This document shows, in pieces, positions 32,605 through 41,542 of a stretch of DNA of 44,574 bases (its first letter is position 1; each line of letters opens with the position of its first letter). Source of the stretch: an uncultured Sphingomonas sp. (GTDB lineage Bacteria > Pseudomonadota > Alphaproteobacteria > Sphingomonadales > Sphingomonadaceae); contig CAJYSA010000066.1 in NCBI GenBank assembly GCA_913777325.1, forward strand, positions 1 to 44,574, given 5' to 3'. The notes beneath the pieces were generated by a model. The model searched no databases. It was not told the origin of the DNA and worked only from the letters and a program-made list of their open reading frames with translations. A program made the position numbers and the translations under genes.

Positions 32605-32720
32605 GAGGAAGGCTGAAAGCGCGGCGGGTGTGACAGGAACCCGAATGCCGGCGGGCGTCGTCCCCCGCGCCGTGTCAGCGCGACGTGCGCGTAAGCGATC
32701 TTCGGGTGGCACACGCATTT

Positions 32721-32797
32721 CGTCATTGCGAGCGCAGCGAAGCAATCCAGGGCCGGATCAGGACGCGCTGGATTGCTTCGCTGCGCTCGCAATGACG
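32721..32797. repeat. ~77-bp REP-like palindrome, copy 7
   Basis: A full copy with centre GCCGGATCAGGACG, very close to copy 5. It lies between the convergent small-protein gene and fliC. Confidence 0.92.
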
Positions 32798-32831
32798 GCG
32801 GAAGGCCCGACATGGCGTGCCTGCAAAACGG

Positions 32832-32863
32832 AAAACCCCCGCCAGCGTCGCGCTGACGGGGGT
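32832..32863 (-). terminator. Terminator after fliC
   Basis: On the minus strand CCCCCGTCAGCG and CGCTGGCGGGGG form a 12-bp stem with one G-T pair, followed by TTTT. It lies about 65 bases after the fliC stop and is a convincing intrinsic terminator. Confidence 0.85.
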
Positions 32864-32927
32864 TCCCCTGGTCCGGCACCGGCCCCGCTCTGATCGGGGG
32901 CAAGAGGCCGGTGATCGGCTGCCGGAC

Positions 32928-34346
32928 TTAGCCGAGCAGCTTCATCACGCCCTGCTGCGACTGGTTGGCCTGCGCCAGCATCGCGGTCGAGGCCTGGCCG
33001 AGGATCTGCGCCTTGGCGAGCGCGGTCGTCTCGGTCGAGAAGTCCGCGTCCTCAATGCGGCTCTTGGCGTCCGACAGGTTGGTCGACGTGGTGGTCAGGT
33101 TGTTGACCGTCGATTCCAGGCGGTTCTGCGCCGCACCCATCGTGCCGCGAGCGGCCGAGACCTGATCCAGCGCGTTGTCGATGACCGACATCGCCGCCGA
33201 CGCGCCGGTTTGCGAAGCGATCGAGATCGCCGACGTGCTGCCTGCCGTGAACCCGGCCTTGCCCGGATCGGCGCCGCCGATCGTGACACCCGTGCCACCC
33301 GCGCCCTCAAGCGTCACCGTACCGCGCGACACGACCGCCGTGGTGCCCGAGGGTGCCGTGCTGTTGTTGCCGGCATCCGTGATGTTGGTGACGATGCTGC
33401 CCGACGAGTTGGCAAGCGAGATGTTGCTGCCGTCCTTGCTGGTCAGCTGCAACTTGCCGTTGCTGTCCACGCTGGCGTTAATCTGGTTGCCGCTGACGTT
33501 GCTCAGGGTGCTGTTGATCTTCGCGGCGAGGGAATTCACGTCCTTCTCGGCAGCCGTCATCGTGACGACCGTGTTGGTCGTACCGTCACCGATGGTCAGC
33601 GTGTTGCCGGTGGAGATGGTGCCGACCGTCGCGCTGATGCTGTTCTTCGCGGTGGCGGTGACGCCGGAGTTGGCCGTGGTCGCGTTCACCAAGGCGGCGA
33701 TCGCCTTCGCATCCTTGGGCGTGGCGGCGACAGCGTTGATGTCCTGCCCGTTGACCGTGATGTTGGGCACCGGCGGCGTACCCGCCGGAGCGGCGAAGGC
33801 GGTAGCGCTGATCTGCGTGCTCACGACCTGCGCGGTCAGGCCCAGCGTCGAAGCGCGCGTGTCGGTCAGCGCCATGCTGATGTTCTGGTTAGCGTTGATG
33901 CCGGTCTGCAGCTTGACCGAGTTGGAGCTGCCGTCGAGCAGGTTGACGCCGTTGAACGAGGTCGTCTTGGAGACGTTGTTCACTTCGGCGGTCAGCTGGG
34001 TCATTTCCGACTGGAGCGCGGTGCGGTCCGAGTCCTGCAGCGTGCCGTTGGCCGACTGGGTAGCCAGTTCCTTCATGCGGGTCAGCATGTTGGTGACTTC
34101 GCTCATCGCGCCTTCGGCGGTCTGCGCCAGGCTGATGCCGTCGTTGGCGTTGCGGACCGCCATCGCCATGCTCTTGGTCTGGCTCGACATGCGGTTGGCG
34201 ATCGCCAGGCCGGCGGCGTCGTCCTTCGCCGAGTTGATGCGCTTGCCGGTCGACAGGCGCTCCATCGAGGTCGACAGCGCCTTGCTCGCCATCGACGAAG
34301 CATTGGTGGCGCGCATTGCCGAGGTGTTGGTGTTGATCACGGTCAT
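32928..34346 (-). CDS. fliC: Flagellin
   Basis: The filament subunit, 472 residues. The conserved N-terminal coil (1-140) begins MTVINTNTSAMRATNASSMA and includes LSTGKRINSAKDDAAGLAIA. The C-terminal coil (about 385-472) includes NLSDAKSRIEDADFSTETTA and ends SQQGVMKLLG. The middle (about 175-375) is variable, with two flagellin-IN-like segments (KDAKAIAALVNATTANSGVT; VNSLAAKINSTLSNVSGNQI), rich in Ser, Thr and Asn. No signal peptide; export is type III. A single flagellin gene is present in this window. A sigma-28 promoter lies 70 bases upstream and a terminator follows. fliD and fliS are not here. Confidence 0.97.
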   Translation of the reverse strand: MTVINTNTSAMRATNASSMASKALSTSMERLSTGKRINSAKDDAAGLAIANRMSSQTKSMAMAVRNANDGISLAQTAEGAMSEVTNMLTRMKELATQSANGTLQDSDRTALQSEMTQLTAEVNNVSKTTSFNGVNLLDGSSNSVKLQTGINANQNISMALTDTRASTLGLTAQVVSTQISATAFAAPAGTPPVPNITVNGQDINAVAATPKDAKAIAALVNATTANSGVTATAKNSISATVGTISTGNTLTIGDGTTNTVVTMTAAEKDVNSLAAKINSTLSNVSGNQINASVDSNGKLQLTSKDGSNISLANSSGSIVTNITDAGNNSTAPSGTTAVVSRGTVTLEGAGGTGVTIGGADPGKAGFTAGSTSAISIASQTGASAAMSVIDNALDQVSAARGTMGAAQNRLESTVNNLTTTSTNLSDAKSRIEDADFSTETTALAKAQILGQASTAMLAQANQSQQGVMKLLG

Positions 34347-34626
34347 GGGAAAAGCTCCATCTTCCGGCTCGTCCCGCCGCCCCCGAATGAGCAGGTGGCC
34401 GTGCCGTCACCGCATCAAACGGCTGTCCGCGCCGGACCTTTAGCGCTTTTCGCAAGCGATTTCTTCGCGGCGGCGGCGCCCGATCCGTCCCATAGGAACA
34501 CACATGCGCCCGCGCGCGCGTGCCCTCACGCGCCCGGAAAATACCTGCCGGCAAGGCGGCAATTATACCGCGCGTTAACCAGTTCGGCCGCATCACGAGC
34601 ACACTGATTCGAGGGATTTTCTCGCC
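34347..34626. other. Divergent control region fliC / sigma-54 activator gene
   Basis: This 280-base region holds the fliC sigma-28 promoter and, nearer the activator gene, a GGCAA-rich stretch (TGCCGGCAAGGCGGCAA at 34546-34562) resembling half of the candidate enhancer palindrome. A hairpin-like CGAG-N7-CTCG lies just before the activator ATG. No clear sigma-70 promoter for the activator was identified. Confidence 0.55.
34416..34442 (-). promoter_or_regulatory. Sigma-28 (FliA) promoter for fliC
   Basis: On the minus strand TAAAG (34442-34438), 14 bases, then GCCGTTTG (34423-34416). The spacing is canonical and the box matches that of flgM. It gives a leader of about 60 bases before the flagellin ATG. 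Confidence 0.82.
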
Positions 34627-35889
34627 ATGCGTTCGATCATGCCGACAGCCACCGTGGAGCGCGCGCACCTGACGCTCGTGTCCTCGCTGCGCGCGCAGGG
34701 GTTCGCGGTGGAGGCGCCCGCCGCCCGCCCGCAGCCGAACGTCGCCTATCTGGTCGCGGACGGCGAGGCGGTGCCGGCCCCGGCGCGCACGCTGATCGTC
34801 GGCAACGAAGGCCGGCAGGTGATCCCGCACCGCGACGGCCAGCCGGCGCGCATTTCCTACGGGCATGAGGATGCCGCGATCGGCAACGCCTTCGCCCGCG
34901 CGCTGATCGGCGGGCCGGAACTGCCGACCGCCGCCGACCCGGAGTCGCTCGCGCTGCTGGCGCTGGCGGAGCGCGTCGCGCAGGCCGACATCACCGTGCT
35001 GATCAACGGACCGACCGGCACCGGCAAGGAAGTGCTGGCGCGCACGATCCACCTGAGTTCGGCGCGCCGCGACGGGCCGTTCATCGCGATCAACTGCGCC
35101 GCGCTGCCCGAGACGATGCTGGAGGCGATGCTGTTCGGCCACCAGAAGGGCGCGTTCACCGGGGCGTCGTCGGGGGGCGAAGGCTTCTTCCGCGCCGCCG
35201 ATGGCGGCACGCTGCTGCTCGACGAGGTGGCGGAGATGCCGCTGAACCTGCAGGCCAAGCTGCTGCGCGTGTTGCAGGAGCGCGAGGTGGTGCCGATCGG
35301 CGCGACCGCGCCGCAGCCGGTGAACGTGCGCGTCGTCGCGTGCGCCAACCGCGACCTGCAGGCCGAAGTGGCCGCGGGCCGGTTCCGCGCCGATCTCTAC
35401 TACCGCCTCTCCGTCTTCCCGCTGTCGACCCGCGCGCTGGCCGATCGGCCGCAGGATATCCCGGCGCTGGCCGCGACGATGATCCTGCGCCACGCCGGCA
35501 ACCGCCAGACGCTGCCGTGGCCGAGCGACGAGGCGGTCGCCGCGCTGGTCGCGCACGATTGGCCGGGCAACGTCCGCGAGCTGGAAAACGTGATCCAGCG
35601 CGCGCTGCTGTTCGCGAACGGCGACACGATCGAGGCGAGCCATATCGTGTTCGACCGTCCCACGGCCCCGCGCGGCGCGCCCGTCGCGGACGACGCGACG
35701 CTGGGGCAGGTGGTGCAATTCTCCGAATTCGCCGCGATCCGCGAGACGCTGGCGGCATGCGGCGGCAGCCGGATCGAGACCGCGAAGCGGCTGGGCATCT
35801 CCGAGCGGACGCTGCGCTATCGCCTGGCCAAGGCACGCGAACAGGGTGACGACCTGGCCGCCGGCACCAGCCGGATGCTGTCGGCATGA
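34627..35889 (+). CDS. flbD: Sigma-54 dependent flagellar activator (FlbD/FleQ type)
   Basis: A 420-residue bacterial enhancer-binding protein. The AAA+ domain (about 105-340) has Walker A GPTGTGKE (128-135), the sigma-54 contact motif GAFTGA (175-180) and Walker [13 protein letters not shown] (193-204). A Fis-type helix-turn-helix lies at about 379-402 ([20 protein letters not shown]). The N-terminal ~100 residues are not a normal receiver: no phosphorylatable aspartate pattern is evident, so control by a kinase is doubtful. It heads the fliE-J operon, overlapping fliE by 4 nt, and probably activates the sigma-54 boxes listed here. The name flbD is by analogy. Confidence 0.9.
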   Translation: MRSIMPTATVERAHLTLVSSLRAQGFAVEAPAARPQPNVAYLVADGEAVPAPARTLIVGNEGRQVIPHRDGQPARISYGHEDAAIGNAFARALIGGPELPTAADPESLALLALAERVAQADITVLINGPTGTGKEVLARTIHLSSARRDGPFIAINCAALPETMLEAMLFGHQKGAFTGASSGGEGFFRAADGGTLLLDEVAEMPLNLQAKLLRVLQEREVVPIGATAPQPVNVRVVACANRDLQAEVAAGRFRADLYYRLSVFPLSTRALADRPQDIPALAATMILRHAGNRQTLPWPSDEAVAALVAHDWPGNVRELENVIQRALLFANGDTIEASHIVFDRPTAPRGAPVADDATLGQVVQFSEFAAIRETLAACGGSRIETAKRLGISERTLRYRLAKAREQGDDLAAGTSRMLSA

Positions 35890-36248
35890 GCGCGGTCGGA
35901 GGGATCGGCGGCGTCGACCGGGTGATGGCGCTGCGCGCGCAGATCCTGGAGCGCAACGCCGCGCTGAGCCGCACCAGCGGTGCCGCCGCCGCGGCCCCCG
36001 CCCCGGTGACCGGCGGCGCGGCCAATGCCGCCAGCTTCGCCGACACGATGCAGTCGGCGATCGCCAAGGTGAACGACGGCCAGCAGAAGGCGTCGGCGCT
36101 GTCGGAACAATATGAACGCGGCGAGACGGTCGACATCGCGAAGGTGATGCTGGCGCGTCAGGAAGCGTCGGTCGGTTTCGAGGCCACCTTGCAGGTCCGC
36201 AACAAGATTCTGTCCGCGTACAAGGACATCATGAGCATGCCGGTCTGA
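35886..36248 (+). CDS. fliE: Hook-basal body complex protein FliE
   Basis: A 120-residue protein joining the MS ring to the rod. The conserved C-terminal part is NAASFADTMQSAIAKVNDGQ, then GETVDIAKVMLARQEASVGF and EATLQVRNKILSAYKDIMSM. The N-terminus is Ala-rich and variable. Its ATG overlaps the activator stop (ATGA) and fliF follows after one base, so expression of regulator and MS-ring genes is coupled. Confidence 0.95.
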   Translation: MSAVGGIGGVDRVMALRAQILERNAALSRTSGAAAAAPAPVTGGAANAASFADTMQSAIAKVNDGQQKASALSEQYERGETVDIAKVMLARQEASVGFEATLQVRNKILSAYKDIMSMPV

Positions 36249-36249
36249 T

Positions 36250-37998
36250 ATGAGCAACGCTCTCACCCCGCAGAACCCGGTGCCCGTCACGCTGGTGCCC
36301 GAGAAGTTCGCCAACCCGCTGCGCCAGATCCAGGGCGTCATGGCCCAGCCGGCGGTGCGCCGCGCGGGGCCGATGGCGCTGATGGTCGGGCTGATCGGAG
36401 CCGCCGGGCTCGCCTGGTCGGCGCTGTCGACCCCGCCGCAAAAGACGCTGTTCAGCGGCCTGCCCGATTCGGACAAGGCGGCGGTGACGACCGCGCTGAG
36501 CGCCGCGAACATCCCCAGCCATATCGACGATTCGGCGGGCACGCTGACCGTCAACGAGGAGGACTACAGCAAGGCGCGCCTGCTGCTGGCGGGCCAAGGC
36601 CTGCCGAAGGCGGCGCCGGGCGGCTATGCGATCCTCGACGAGCTGCCGATGGGCGTCAGCCGCGCGGTGGAGGGCGAGCGGCTGCGCCAGGCGCGCGAGA
36701 CCGAGCTGGCGCGTTCGATCCAGGAAATCGACGCGGTCGCCGAGGCACGCGTCCATCTCGCCACGCCCGAGGCCAGCGTGTTCGTGCGCGACAATGCCGC
36801 GCCGTCCGCCTCGGTGGTCGTCAAGCTGCAGGGCGGGCGTTCGCTGTCCGACGCGCAGGTACAGTCGATCGTCAATCTGGTCGCCTCGTCGGTGCCGGGG
36901 CTGAAGCCCGATGCCGTCACCGTCGTCGACCAGATGGGCGGGCTGCTCACCAAGTCCGGCGACGGCCCGGACAGCACGAACGACAAGCGCATCGAATTCC
37001 AGCGCCGCGTCGAGGACAAATATCGCCAGCAACTGATCCAACTGCTGACCCCGCTGGTCGGCGCGGGCAATTTCACCGCCGAGGTGCAGGCCGACGTCAA
37101 CCTGGACGAGACGAGCGCGACGCGCGAGAGCTACGACAAGGAAGGCCGCCTGCGCGCCGAAACCGGCAACTGGACCGGCAACATGGCGAACGCGCAGGCG
37201 CCCGGCGGCATTCCCGGCGCGCTGAGCAACACGCCCCCGCCCGCCTCGCAGCTGTCGACGCCGCAGCCGGCGACCGGCAACCCGGGCACTCCGGCCCCGC
37301 AGCCGACCGCCGGCGGCCCCGCGCCCGATCCGGCCAAGCAGACCGACGCGTTCCAGCGCGCCTATGACCTGAACAAGGAAGTCTCCGTCACGCGCGCGGC
37401 GCCCGGCAACATCAAGCGGCTGTCGGTCGCGGTGCTGCTGCGCGATCCCGACAAGGGCAAGCGCACCGCGATGGAGATCCAGCAGATCAACGATCTGGTG
37501 AAGAGCGCGGTCGGCTTCGATCAGGCGCGCAACGACAATGTTACCGTCATCAGCCGCAAGTTCGCCGACACCGCGACGGACGCGGCCGCCGCGCCGAAAT
37601 GGTACGACAACGCATTGGTGCCGATGATCGCGCGCAACCTGACCGCGGTGCTGATCGCGTTGCTGGTGCTGCTGCTGGGCGTGCGCCCGATCGCAAAGGC
37701 GCTGATGAAGAAGCGCGAGGATGCGACGCCGGCGAAGGACGCCGCCGCCCTGGCGGATGGCGCCACGGGGAACGCCACCGCGCTGACCGACGGATCGGGC
37801 GAGGGCGCCGCGGGCGCGCCGCGCGTGGCGGCGGACGGCGAGCAGATCGCGGTGCAGGCGCCGGTCAGCCTCGACCAGATCGAGACCAGCCAGAGCTACG
37901 AGGAGCGGATCGACGCGGTGCGCGGCTTCACGCGCGACAATCCGGCGCGCGCCGCGCTGGCGGTGCGTGACATGCTGGGCGCGGACGCCAAGCCGTGA
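36250..37998 (+). CDS. fliF: Flagellar MS-ring protein FliF
   Basis: A 582-residue MS-ring subunit. The first membrane helix is about 41-60 (PMALMVGLIGAAGLAWSALS) and the second about 458-480 (RNLTAVLIALLVLLLGVRPI). Between them lies the periplasmic part with YscJ/FliF motifs (VNEEDYSKARLLLAGQGLPK, ETELARSIQEIDAVAEARVH) and a Pro/Ala-rich linker near 320-360. The C-terminal cytoplasmic tail (RIDAVRGFTRDNPARAALAV) binds FliG. The stop overlaps the fliG GTG start. Confidence 0.96.
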   Translation: MSNALTPQNPVPVTLVPEKFANPLRQIQGVMAQPAVRRAGPMALMVGLIGAAGLAWSALSTPPQKTLFSGLPDSDKAAVTTALSAANIPSHIDDSAGTLTVNEEDYSKARLLLAGQGLPKAAPGGYAILDELPMGVSRAVEGERLRQARETELARSIQEIDAVAEARVHLATPEASVFVRDNAAPSASVVVKLQGGRSLSDAQVQSIVNLVASSVPGLKPDAVTVVDQMGGLLTKSGDGPDSTNDKRIEFQRRVEDKYRQQLIQLLTPLVGAGNFTAEVQADVNLDETSATRESYDKEGRLRAETGNWTGNMANAQAPGGIPGALSNTPPPASQLSTPQPATGNPGTPAPQPTAGGPAPDPAKQTDAFQRAYDLNKEVSVTRAAPGNIKRLSVAVLLRDPDKGKRTAMEIQQINDLVKSAVGFDQARNDNVTVISRKFADTATDAAAAPKWYDNALVPMIARNLTAVLIALLVLLLGVRPIAKALMKKREDATPAKDAAALADGATGNATALTDGSGEGAAGAPRVAADGEQIAVQAPVSLDQIETSQSYEERIDAVRGFTRDNPARAALAVRDMLGADAKP

Positions 37999-39023
37999 CC
38001 GAAGCCGCCGCCCCGCGCACCTTTACCGGCGTCGAGCGCGCCGCGGTGCTGATGATGCTGTTCGGCGAGGAGGAAGCCGCCGCGATCCTGCAGAAGCTGG
38101 ATCCGGAGGAAGTCCGCAAGCTGGGCAGCGCGATGTTCGCGGTCGCCGACGTCAGCGAGGAAGAAGTGGAGCTGGTGCTCGACGATTTCGTCGGCAAGGC
38201 GCGCGAGCGGACCGGCATCACCTTCAACCCCGGCCCCAAGGTGGAGGCGGTGATGACCCGCGCGCTGGGCCGCGACAAGGCGGAAAGCGTGCTGGCGCAG
38301 ATCACCCCCGCCGAGGCGGTGTGCGAGATCGACCTGCTCGACTGGCTGGACGCCAAGGAGATCGCCGCGATGCTCGACAAGGAGCATCCGCAGATCTGCG
38401 CGGTGATGATCGCCAATCTGGACCCGGCGATCGGCAGCCAGGTGCTGGAGCTGCTGCCCGAGACGGTGCAGCCCGACATCCTGCACCGTATCGCGCGGCT
38501 GGGGCCGATCACCCCCGACGCGGTCGACGCGCTGCGCACGCTGATCGCGGCGCGCACCGGCGGCGGCAGCGCCGGCGGCGGCGGCGCGTCGACCGCGCTG
38601 CAACTGGGCGGCGCGCGCGAGGCGGCGAAGATCCTGCAGGGCGCGCGCAAGTCGACCGAACAGCGCGTGATGCCCAAGCTGCTGAAGATGGACCGCGATA
38701 TCGCGCGGCAGATCGAGGAGGCGATGTTCGTCTTCGACAATCTGCTGGAGCTGGACGACAAGGGCTTGGGCACGTTGATCCGCAACATCGACGGCGACAC
38801 GCTGGCGCGCGCGCTGAAGGGCGTGGACGAGGCGGCGCGCAACCGCATGCTCGGCTGCATGTCCGCCCGCGCGGCGGCAGGCATCCGCGACGATATGGAA
38901 GCACGCGGGCCGATGAAGCTGAGCGAGGTGCTGGAGGCGCAGAAGGCGATCATCCAGATCGCGCGCAACCTGGCCAAGGACGGCACGATCAACCTGGGAG
39001 CGGGCGACGACGATTATGTCTGA
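37995..39023 (+). CDS. fliG: Flagellar motor switch protein FliG
   Basis: A 342-residue rotor protein. The N-terminal FliF-binding domain has GVERAAVLMMLFGEEEAAAI. The middle domain has the EHPQ motif (LDKEHPQICAVMIANL). The C-terminal torque helix has the charged pattern MFVFDNLLELDDKGLGTLIR. It begins with GTG at 37995 overlapping the fliF stop (GTGA), and its end overlaps fliH by 8 bases. It interacts with MotA across the stator-rotor interface. Confidence 0.96.
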   Translation: MTEAAAPRTFTGVERAAVLMMLFGEEEAAAILQKLDPEEVRKLGSAMFAVADVSEEEVELVLDDFVGKARERTGITFNPGPKVEAVMTRALGRDKAESVLAQITPAEAVCEIDLLDWLDAKEIAAMLDKEHPQICAVMIANLDPAIGSQVLELLPETVQPDILHRIARLGPITPDAVDALRTLIAARTGGGSAGGGGASTALQLGGAREAAKILQGARKSTEQRVMPKLLKMDRDIARQIEEAMFVFDNLLELDDKGLGTLIRNIDGDTLARALKGVDEAARNRMLGCMSARAAAGIRDDMEARGPMKLSEVLEAQKAIIQIARNLAKDGTINLGAGDDDYV

Positions 39024-39780
39024 GGCGGATTTCGTCAGCGGCATGCCGTCGCGCGCCGACGCGGCGGCGCTGGATCGCACGCGCGCGCGCTCCGACATCG
39101 CGCCGGGCTTCACCCCCGCCGATCTGATCGCGCGGATCGAACAGGCGTTCGGCGCGCGCGCGCCGATGCCCGAGGCGCCGGTCGCCGAGGAGCCCGGCGG
39201 CGACCAGCCGCGGCATTTCTCGCCCGCCGACGCCCACGCGAATCCCACCGCCGGCTGGGACATGCTGGACGCCGATGCGCCGATCCCGGCGTGCGTCGAG
39301 CAGATCGAGGCCGCGCGCATCGCCGGTTACCACGAGGGGCTGGCCGATGCCGCGATCGCCGCCGATGCGGTCGTGTCGCGCGAGCGCGAATTGCTGGAAG
39401 CGGTGGCGGGCGCGATGAAGGCGGGCGGCGCGATCGACCGCGTCGCGCTGGCCGAGGCGCTGCGCCGCACCGTCACGATGCTGGTGTCCCAATTGGTCGG
39501 CGAGATCGGCGTGTCCGCGCCGTTGCTCGCCGCGCGCGTCGAGGCGGCGACCGACCTGCTCGCCGATGCCAGCGAATCGGCGATGCTGCGCGTCCATCCC
39601 GACGACCTGCCGCTGGTGCAGGGGCGCGTGCCGGGCACCGTCTTCCCGGTCGGCGACGACGCGGTCGCGCGCGGCAGCTTCGTGATGGAGGCCGCCTCGA
39701 CGATCGTCGAGGACGGACCGGCGATGTGGCTGGAGCAATTGACCGCCGCGATCGAGCGCGCGGCGGTGCCCGCGTGCTGA
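39016..39780 (+). CDS. fliH: Flagellar assembly protein FliH
   Basis: A 254-residue regulator of the FliI ATPase. The N-terminal half is Pro/Ala-rich and poorly conserved. The central helix (EQIEAARIAGYHEGLADAAI) and the C-terminal domain (about 165-254, MLVSQLVGEIGVSAPLLAAR, MLRVHPDDLPLVQGRV, IVEDGPAMWLEQLTAAIE) fit the FliH/HrpE family. Identification is by position between fliG and fliI as much as by sequence. The stop overlaps the fliI start by 7 bases. Confidence 0.88.
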   Translation: MSEADFVSGMPSRADAAALDRTRARSDIAPGFTPADLIARIEQAFGARAPMPEAPVAEEPGGDQPRHFSPADAHANPTAGWDMLDADAPIPACVEQIEAARIAGYHEGLADAAIAADAVVSRERELLEAVAGAMKAGGAIDRVALAEALRRTVTMLVSQLVGEIGVSAPLLAARVEAATDLLADASESAMLRVHPDDLPLVQGRVPGTVFPVGDDAVARGSFVMEAASTIVEDGPAMWLEQLTAAIERAAVPAC

Positions 39781-41105
39781 CGACGTTCGCGGAGGACTAT
39801 CTCAGCACGCTGGCGCTGGCGGGGTCGCGGCCGAAGCCGCGCGTATCCGGGCGGCTGTCGTCCTATGACGGGTTGCTGATGGAGGCGGTGGGGCTGTCGC
39901 TGCCGGTCGGCACCGTCTGCCGGATCGGCGCGGAGGGCGCGCAGCAGGTGGAGGCCGAGGTGATCGGTTTCCGCAACGGGCGCACGCTGATGATGAACCT
40001 GGGCGGCCCCGCCGCGCTTCTCCCCAACGCGCCGGTGCGCCCGATGGGACCGCCGGGCGAGGCGGAGGTCGGCGCGGCGCTGCTGGGGCGGGTCGTCGAT
40101 GGCTCGGGCAACCCGATCGACGGGCTAGGCCCCATTCGAGGCGCGGGGCGCTGGCCGCTTGCCGGGCATATGCAATCGCCGCTCGACCGGGGCCGCGTGC
40201 TGGCGCCCATGGACGTCGGGGTGCGCGCGATCAACGGGCTGCTGACCGTCGGCCAGGGCCAGCGCGTCGGGATCATGGCCGGCTCGGGCGTCGGCAAGTC
40301 GGTGCTGCTGGGCATGATGGTGCGCGCGGCGCAGGCCGATGTCGTCGTCATCGGGCTGATCGGCGAGCGCAGCCGCGAGGTCGCGGACTTCCTGGAGACG
40401 AAGGTCGCGGGCGAGGCGCGCCGGCGCTCGGTGGTGGTCGCGGTGCCCGCCAACCACTCGCCGGTGCTGCGTATCCGCGGCGCGCTGCGCGCCACCGCGA
40501 TCGCGGAAGGATTCCGCGCCGAGGGCAAGAGCGTGCTGCTGATCATCGATTCGCTGACCCGCGTCGCGCACGCCGGGCGCGAGATCGGGCTGGCGCTGGG
40601 TGAGCCCGCGTCGGCGCGCGGCTATCCGCCGTCGGCGATCGCGATGCTGCCCAATCTGCTGGAGCGCGCCGGGTCGGACGTGAACACCGGCGGGTCGATC
40701 ACCGGCATCTATACCGTGCTGGCGGACGGCGACGACGGCAACGATCCCGTGGTCGATTCGGCGCGCTCGATCCTCGACGGGCATATCGTGCTGAGCCGCG
40801 CGATGGCCGAGCGTGCGGTGTATCCCGCGATCGACATCTCGAAATCGATCAGCCGCGTGATGAACGACATCGTGCCGCGCGAACACCAGATGGCGGCGCG
40901 GATCCTGCGCCGGCATCTGGCAACCTATGAGGAAAATCGCGACCTGGTGCTGATGGGCGCGTATCGCAGCGGCAGCGATCCGGCGATCGACGCCGCGATC
41001 GCCTATCAGCCCGCGATCATGGAATTCGTGCGCCAGGATACGCACCAGATGGTGTCGCTGGCCGATGCCGAGATGGAGCTGACCGGCGTCTTCGGCGATG
41101 CCTGA
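39774..41105 (+). CDS. fliI: Flagellum-specific ATPase FliI
   Basis: The 443-residue type III export ATPase, homologous to F1 beta subunits. Walker A is GSGVGKS at about residues 170-176 (RVGIMAGSGVGKSVLLGMMV). LIGERSREVADFLE and the Walker B region SVLLIIDSLTRVAHAGRE follow, then GEPASARGYPPSAIAMLPNL. The only suitable start is GTG 39774 (MLTTFAEDYL), which overlaps the fliH stop. The C-terminus reaches the fliJ start, an overlap of 8 bases. It unfolds export substrates with FliH and FliJ. Confidence 0.96.
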   Translation: MLTTFAEDYLSTLALAGSRPKPRVSGRLSSYDGLLMEAVGLSLPVGTVCRIGAEGAQQVEAEVIGFRNGRTLMMNLGGPAALLPNAPVRPMGPPGEAEVGAALLGRVVDGSGNPIDGLGPIRGAGRWPLAGHMQSPLDRGRVLAPMDVGVRAINGLLTVGQGQRVGIMAGSGVGKSVLLGMMVRAAQADVVVIGLIGERSREVADFLETKVAGEARRRSVVVAVPANHSPVLRIRGALRATAIAEGFRAEGKSVLLIIDSLTRVAHAGREIGLALGEPASARGYPPSAIAMLPNLLERAGSDVNTGGSITGIYTVLADGDDGNDPVVDSARSILDGHIVLSRAMAERAVYPAIDISKSISRVMNDIVPREHQMAARILRRHLATYEENRDLVLMGAYRSGSDPAIDAAIAYQPAIMEFVRQDTHQMVSLADAEMELTGVFGDA

Positions 41106-41505
41106 CGCCAAACGGCTGAAGCGGCTGCACCGCGTCCGCACGCTCCAGCTCGGGCTGGCGCGCGCCGAGGAGTCGCGCACGCAGGCGCAATTGACCAGCG
41201 AGACGCAGCTTGCGACGCGCATCGCGCAACTGGCGGATGCGGTGGCGCCGGCCCCGTCCACGTTCGCCGGCGCGGTCAACCTGGCCGCCAGCGCGCACTT
41301 CCGCGACCGGCTGCACCGGTCCGCCGAAGCGGCGATGAACCGCGTCCGCATGGCCGAGGCGCAGGTGGAGCGCAGCGCCGAGGCGACGCGCGGCGCCCGG
41401 CGCGATCAGAGCGCCGTCGAGAAGCTGCTGGAGCGGCGCCATGCCGCCGATCTGCGCGCCGAGATGAAGGCGCTGGAAGACACCCCGGCCCGCCCCAAAA
41501 GGTAA
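41098..41505 (+). CDS. fliJ: Flagellar export protein FliJ
   Basis: A 135-residue, highly charged protein predicted to form a long antiparallel coiled coil: RLHRVRTLQLGLARAEESRT at the start and AQVERSAEATRGARRDQSAV then EKLLERRHAADLRAEMKALE at the end. This fits FliJ, the stalk-like partner of the FliI ATPase. The sequence is diverged, so the name rests partly on position after fliI, which it overlaps by 8 bases. It ends the activator-fliE-J operon. Confidence 0.87.
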   Translation: MPDAKRLKRLHRVRTLQLGLARAEESRTQAQLTSETQLATRIAQLADAVAPAPSTFAGAVNLAASAHFRDRLHRSAEAAMNRVRMAEAQVERSAEATRGARRDQSAVEKLLERRHAADLRAEMKALEDTPARPKR

Positions 41506-41542
41506 GCGCAATCCGGCGCGGCCTACTGCCCGTCGGCACAAA

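Larger units (their letters stand above)
32531..32927. other. Intergenic region between fliA block and fliC
   Basis: About 400 bases without a supported gene. It holds a short hairpin repeat, a full REP-like palindrome and the fliC terminator (all listed). The two flanking transcription units converge here, so the region is a transcript end zone. Confidence 0.65.

Noticed and set aside
34391-34407. Sigma-54 like box before fliC (CGGCACGGCCACCTGC on the minus strand)
   Set aside because: The distance between GG and GC is one base too long and the -12 box lacks TTGC; a better sigma-28 promoter is present.
32817-34607. 596-codon plus-strand frame antisense to flagellin
   Set aside because: The minus-strand flagellin termini are unmistakable and have matching promoter and terminator.
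39291-39773. N-terminal extension of FliI
   Set aside because: The upstream part overlaps most of fliH in another frame and is Arg-rich; GTG 39774 gives the family N-terminus.
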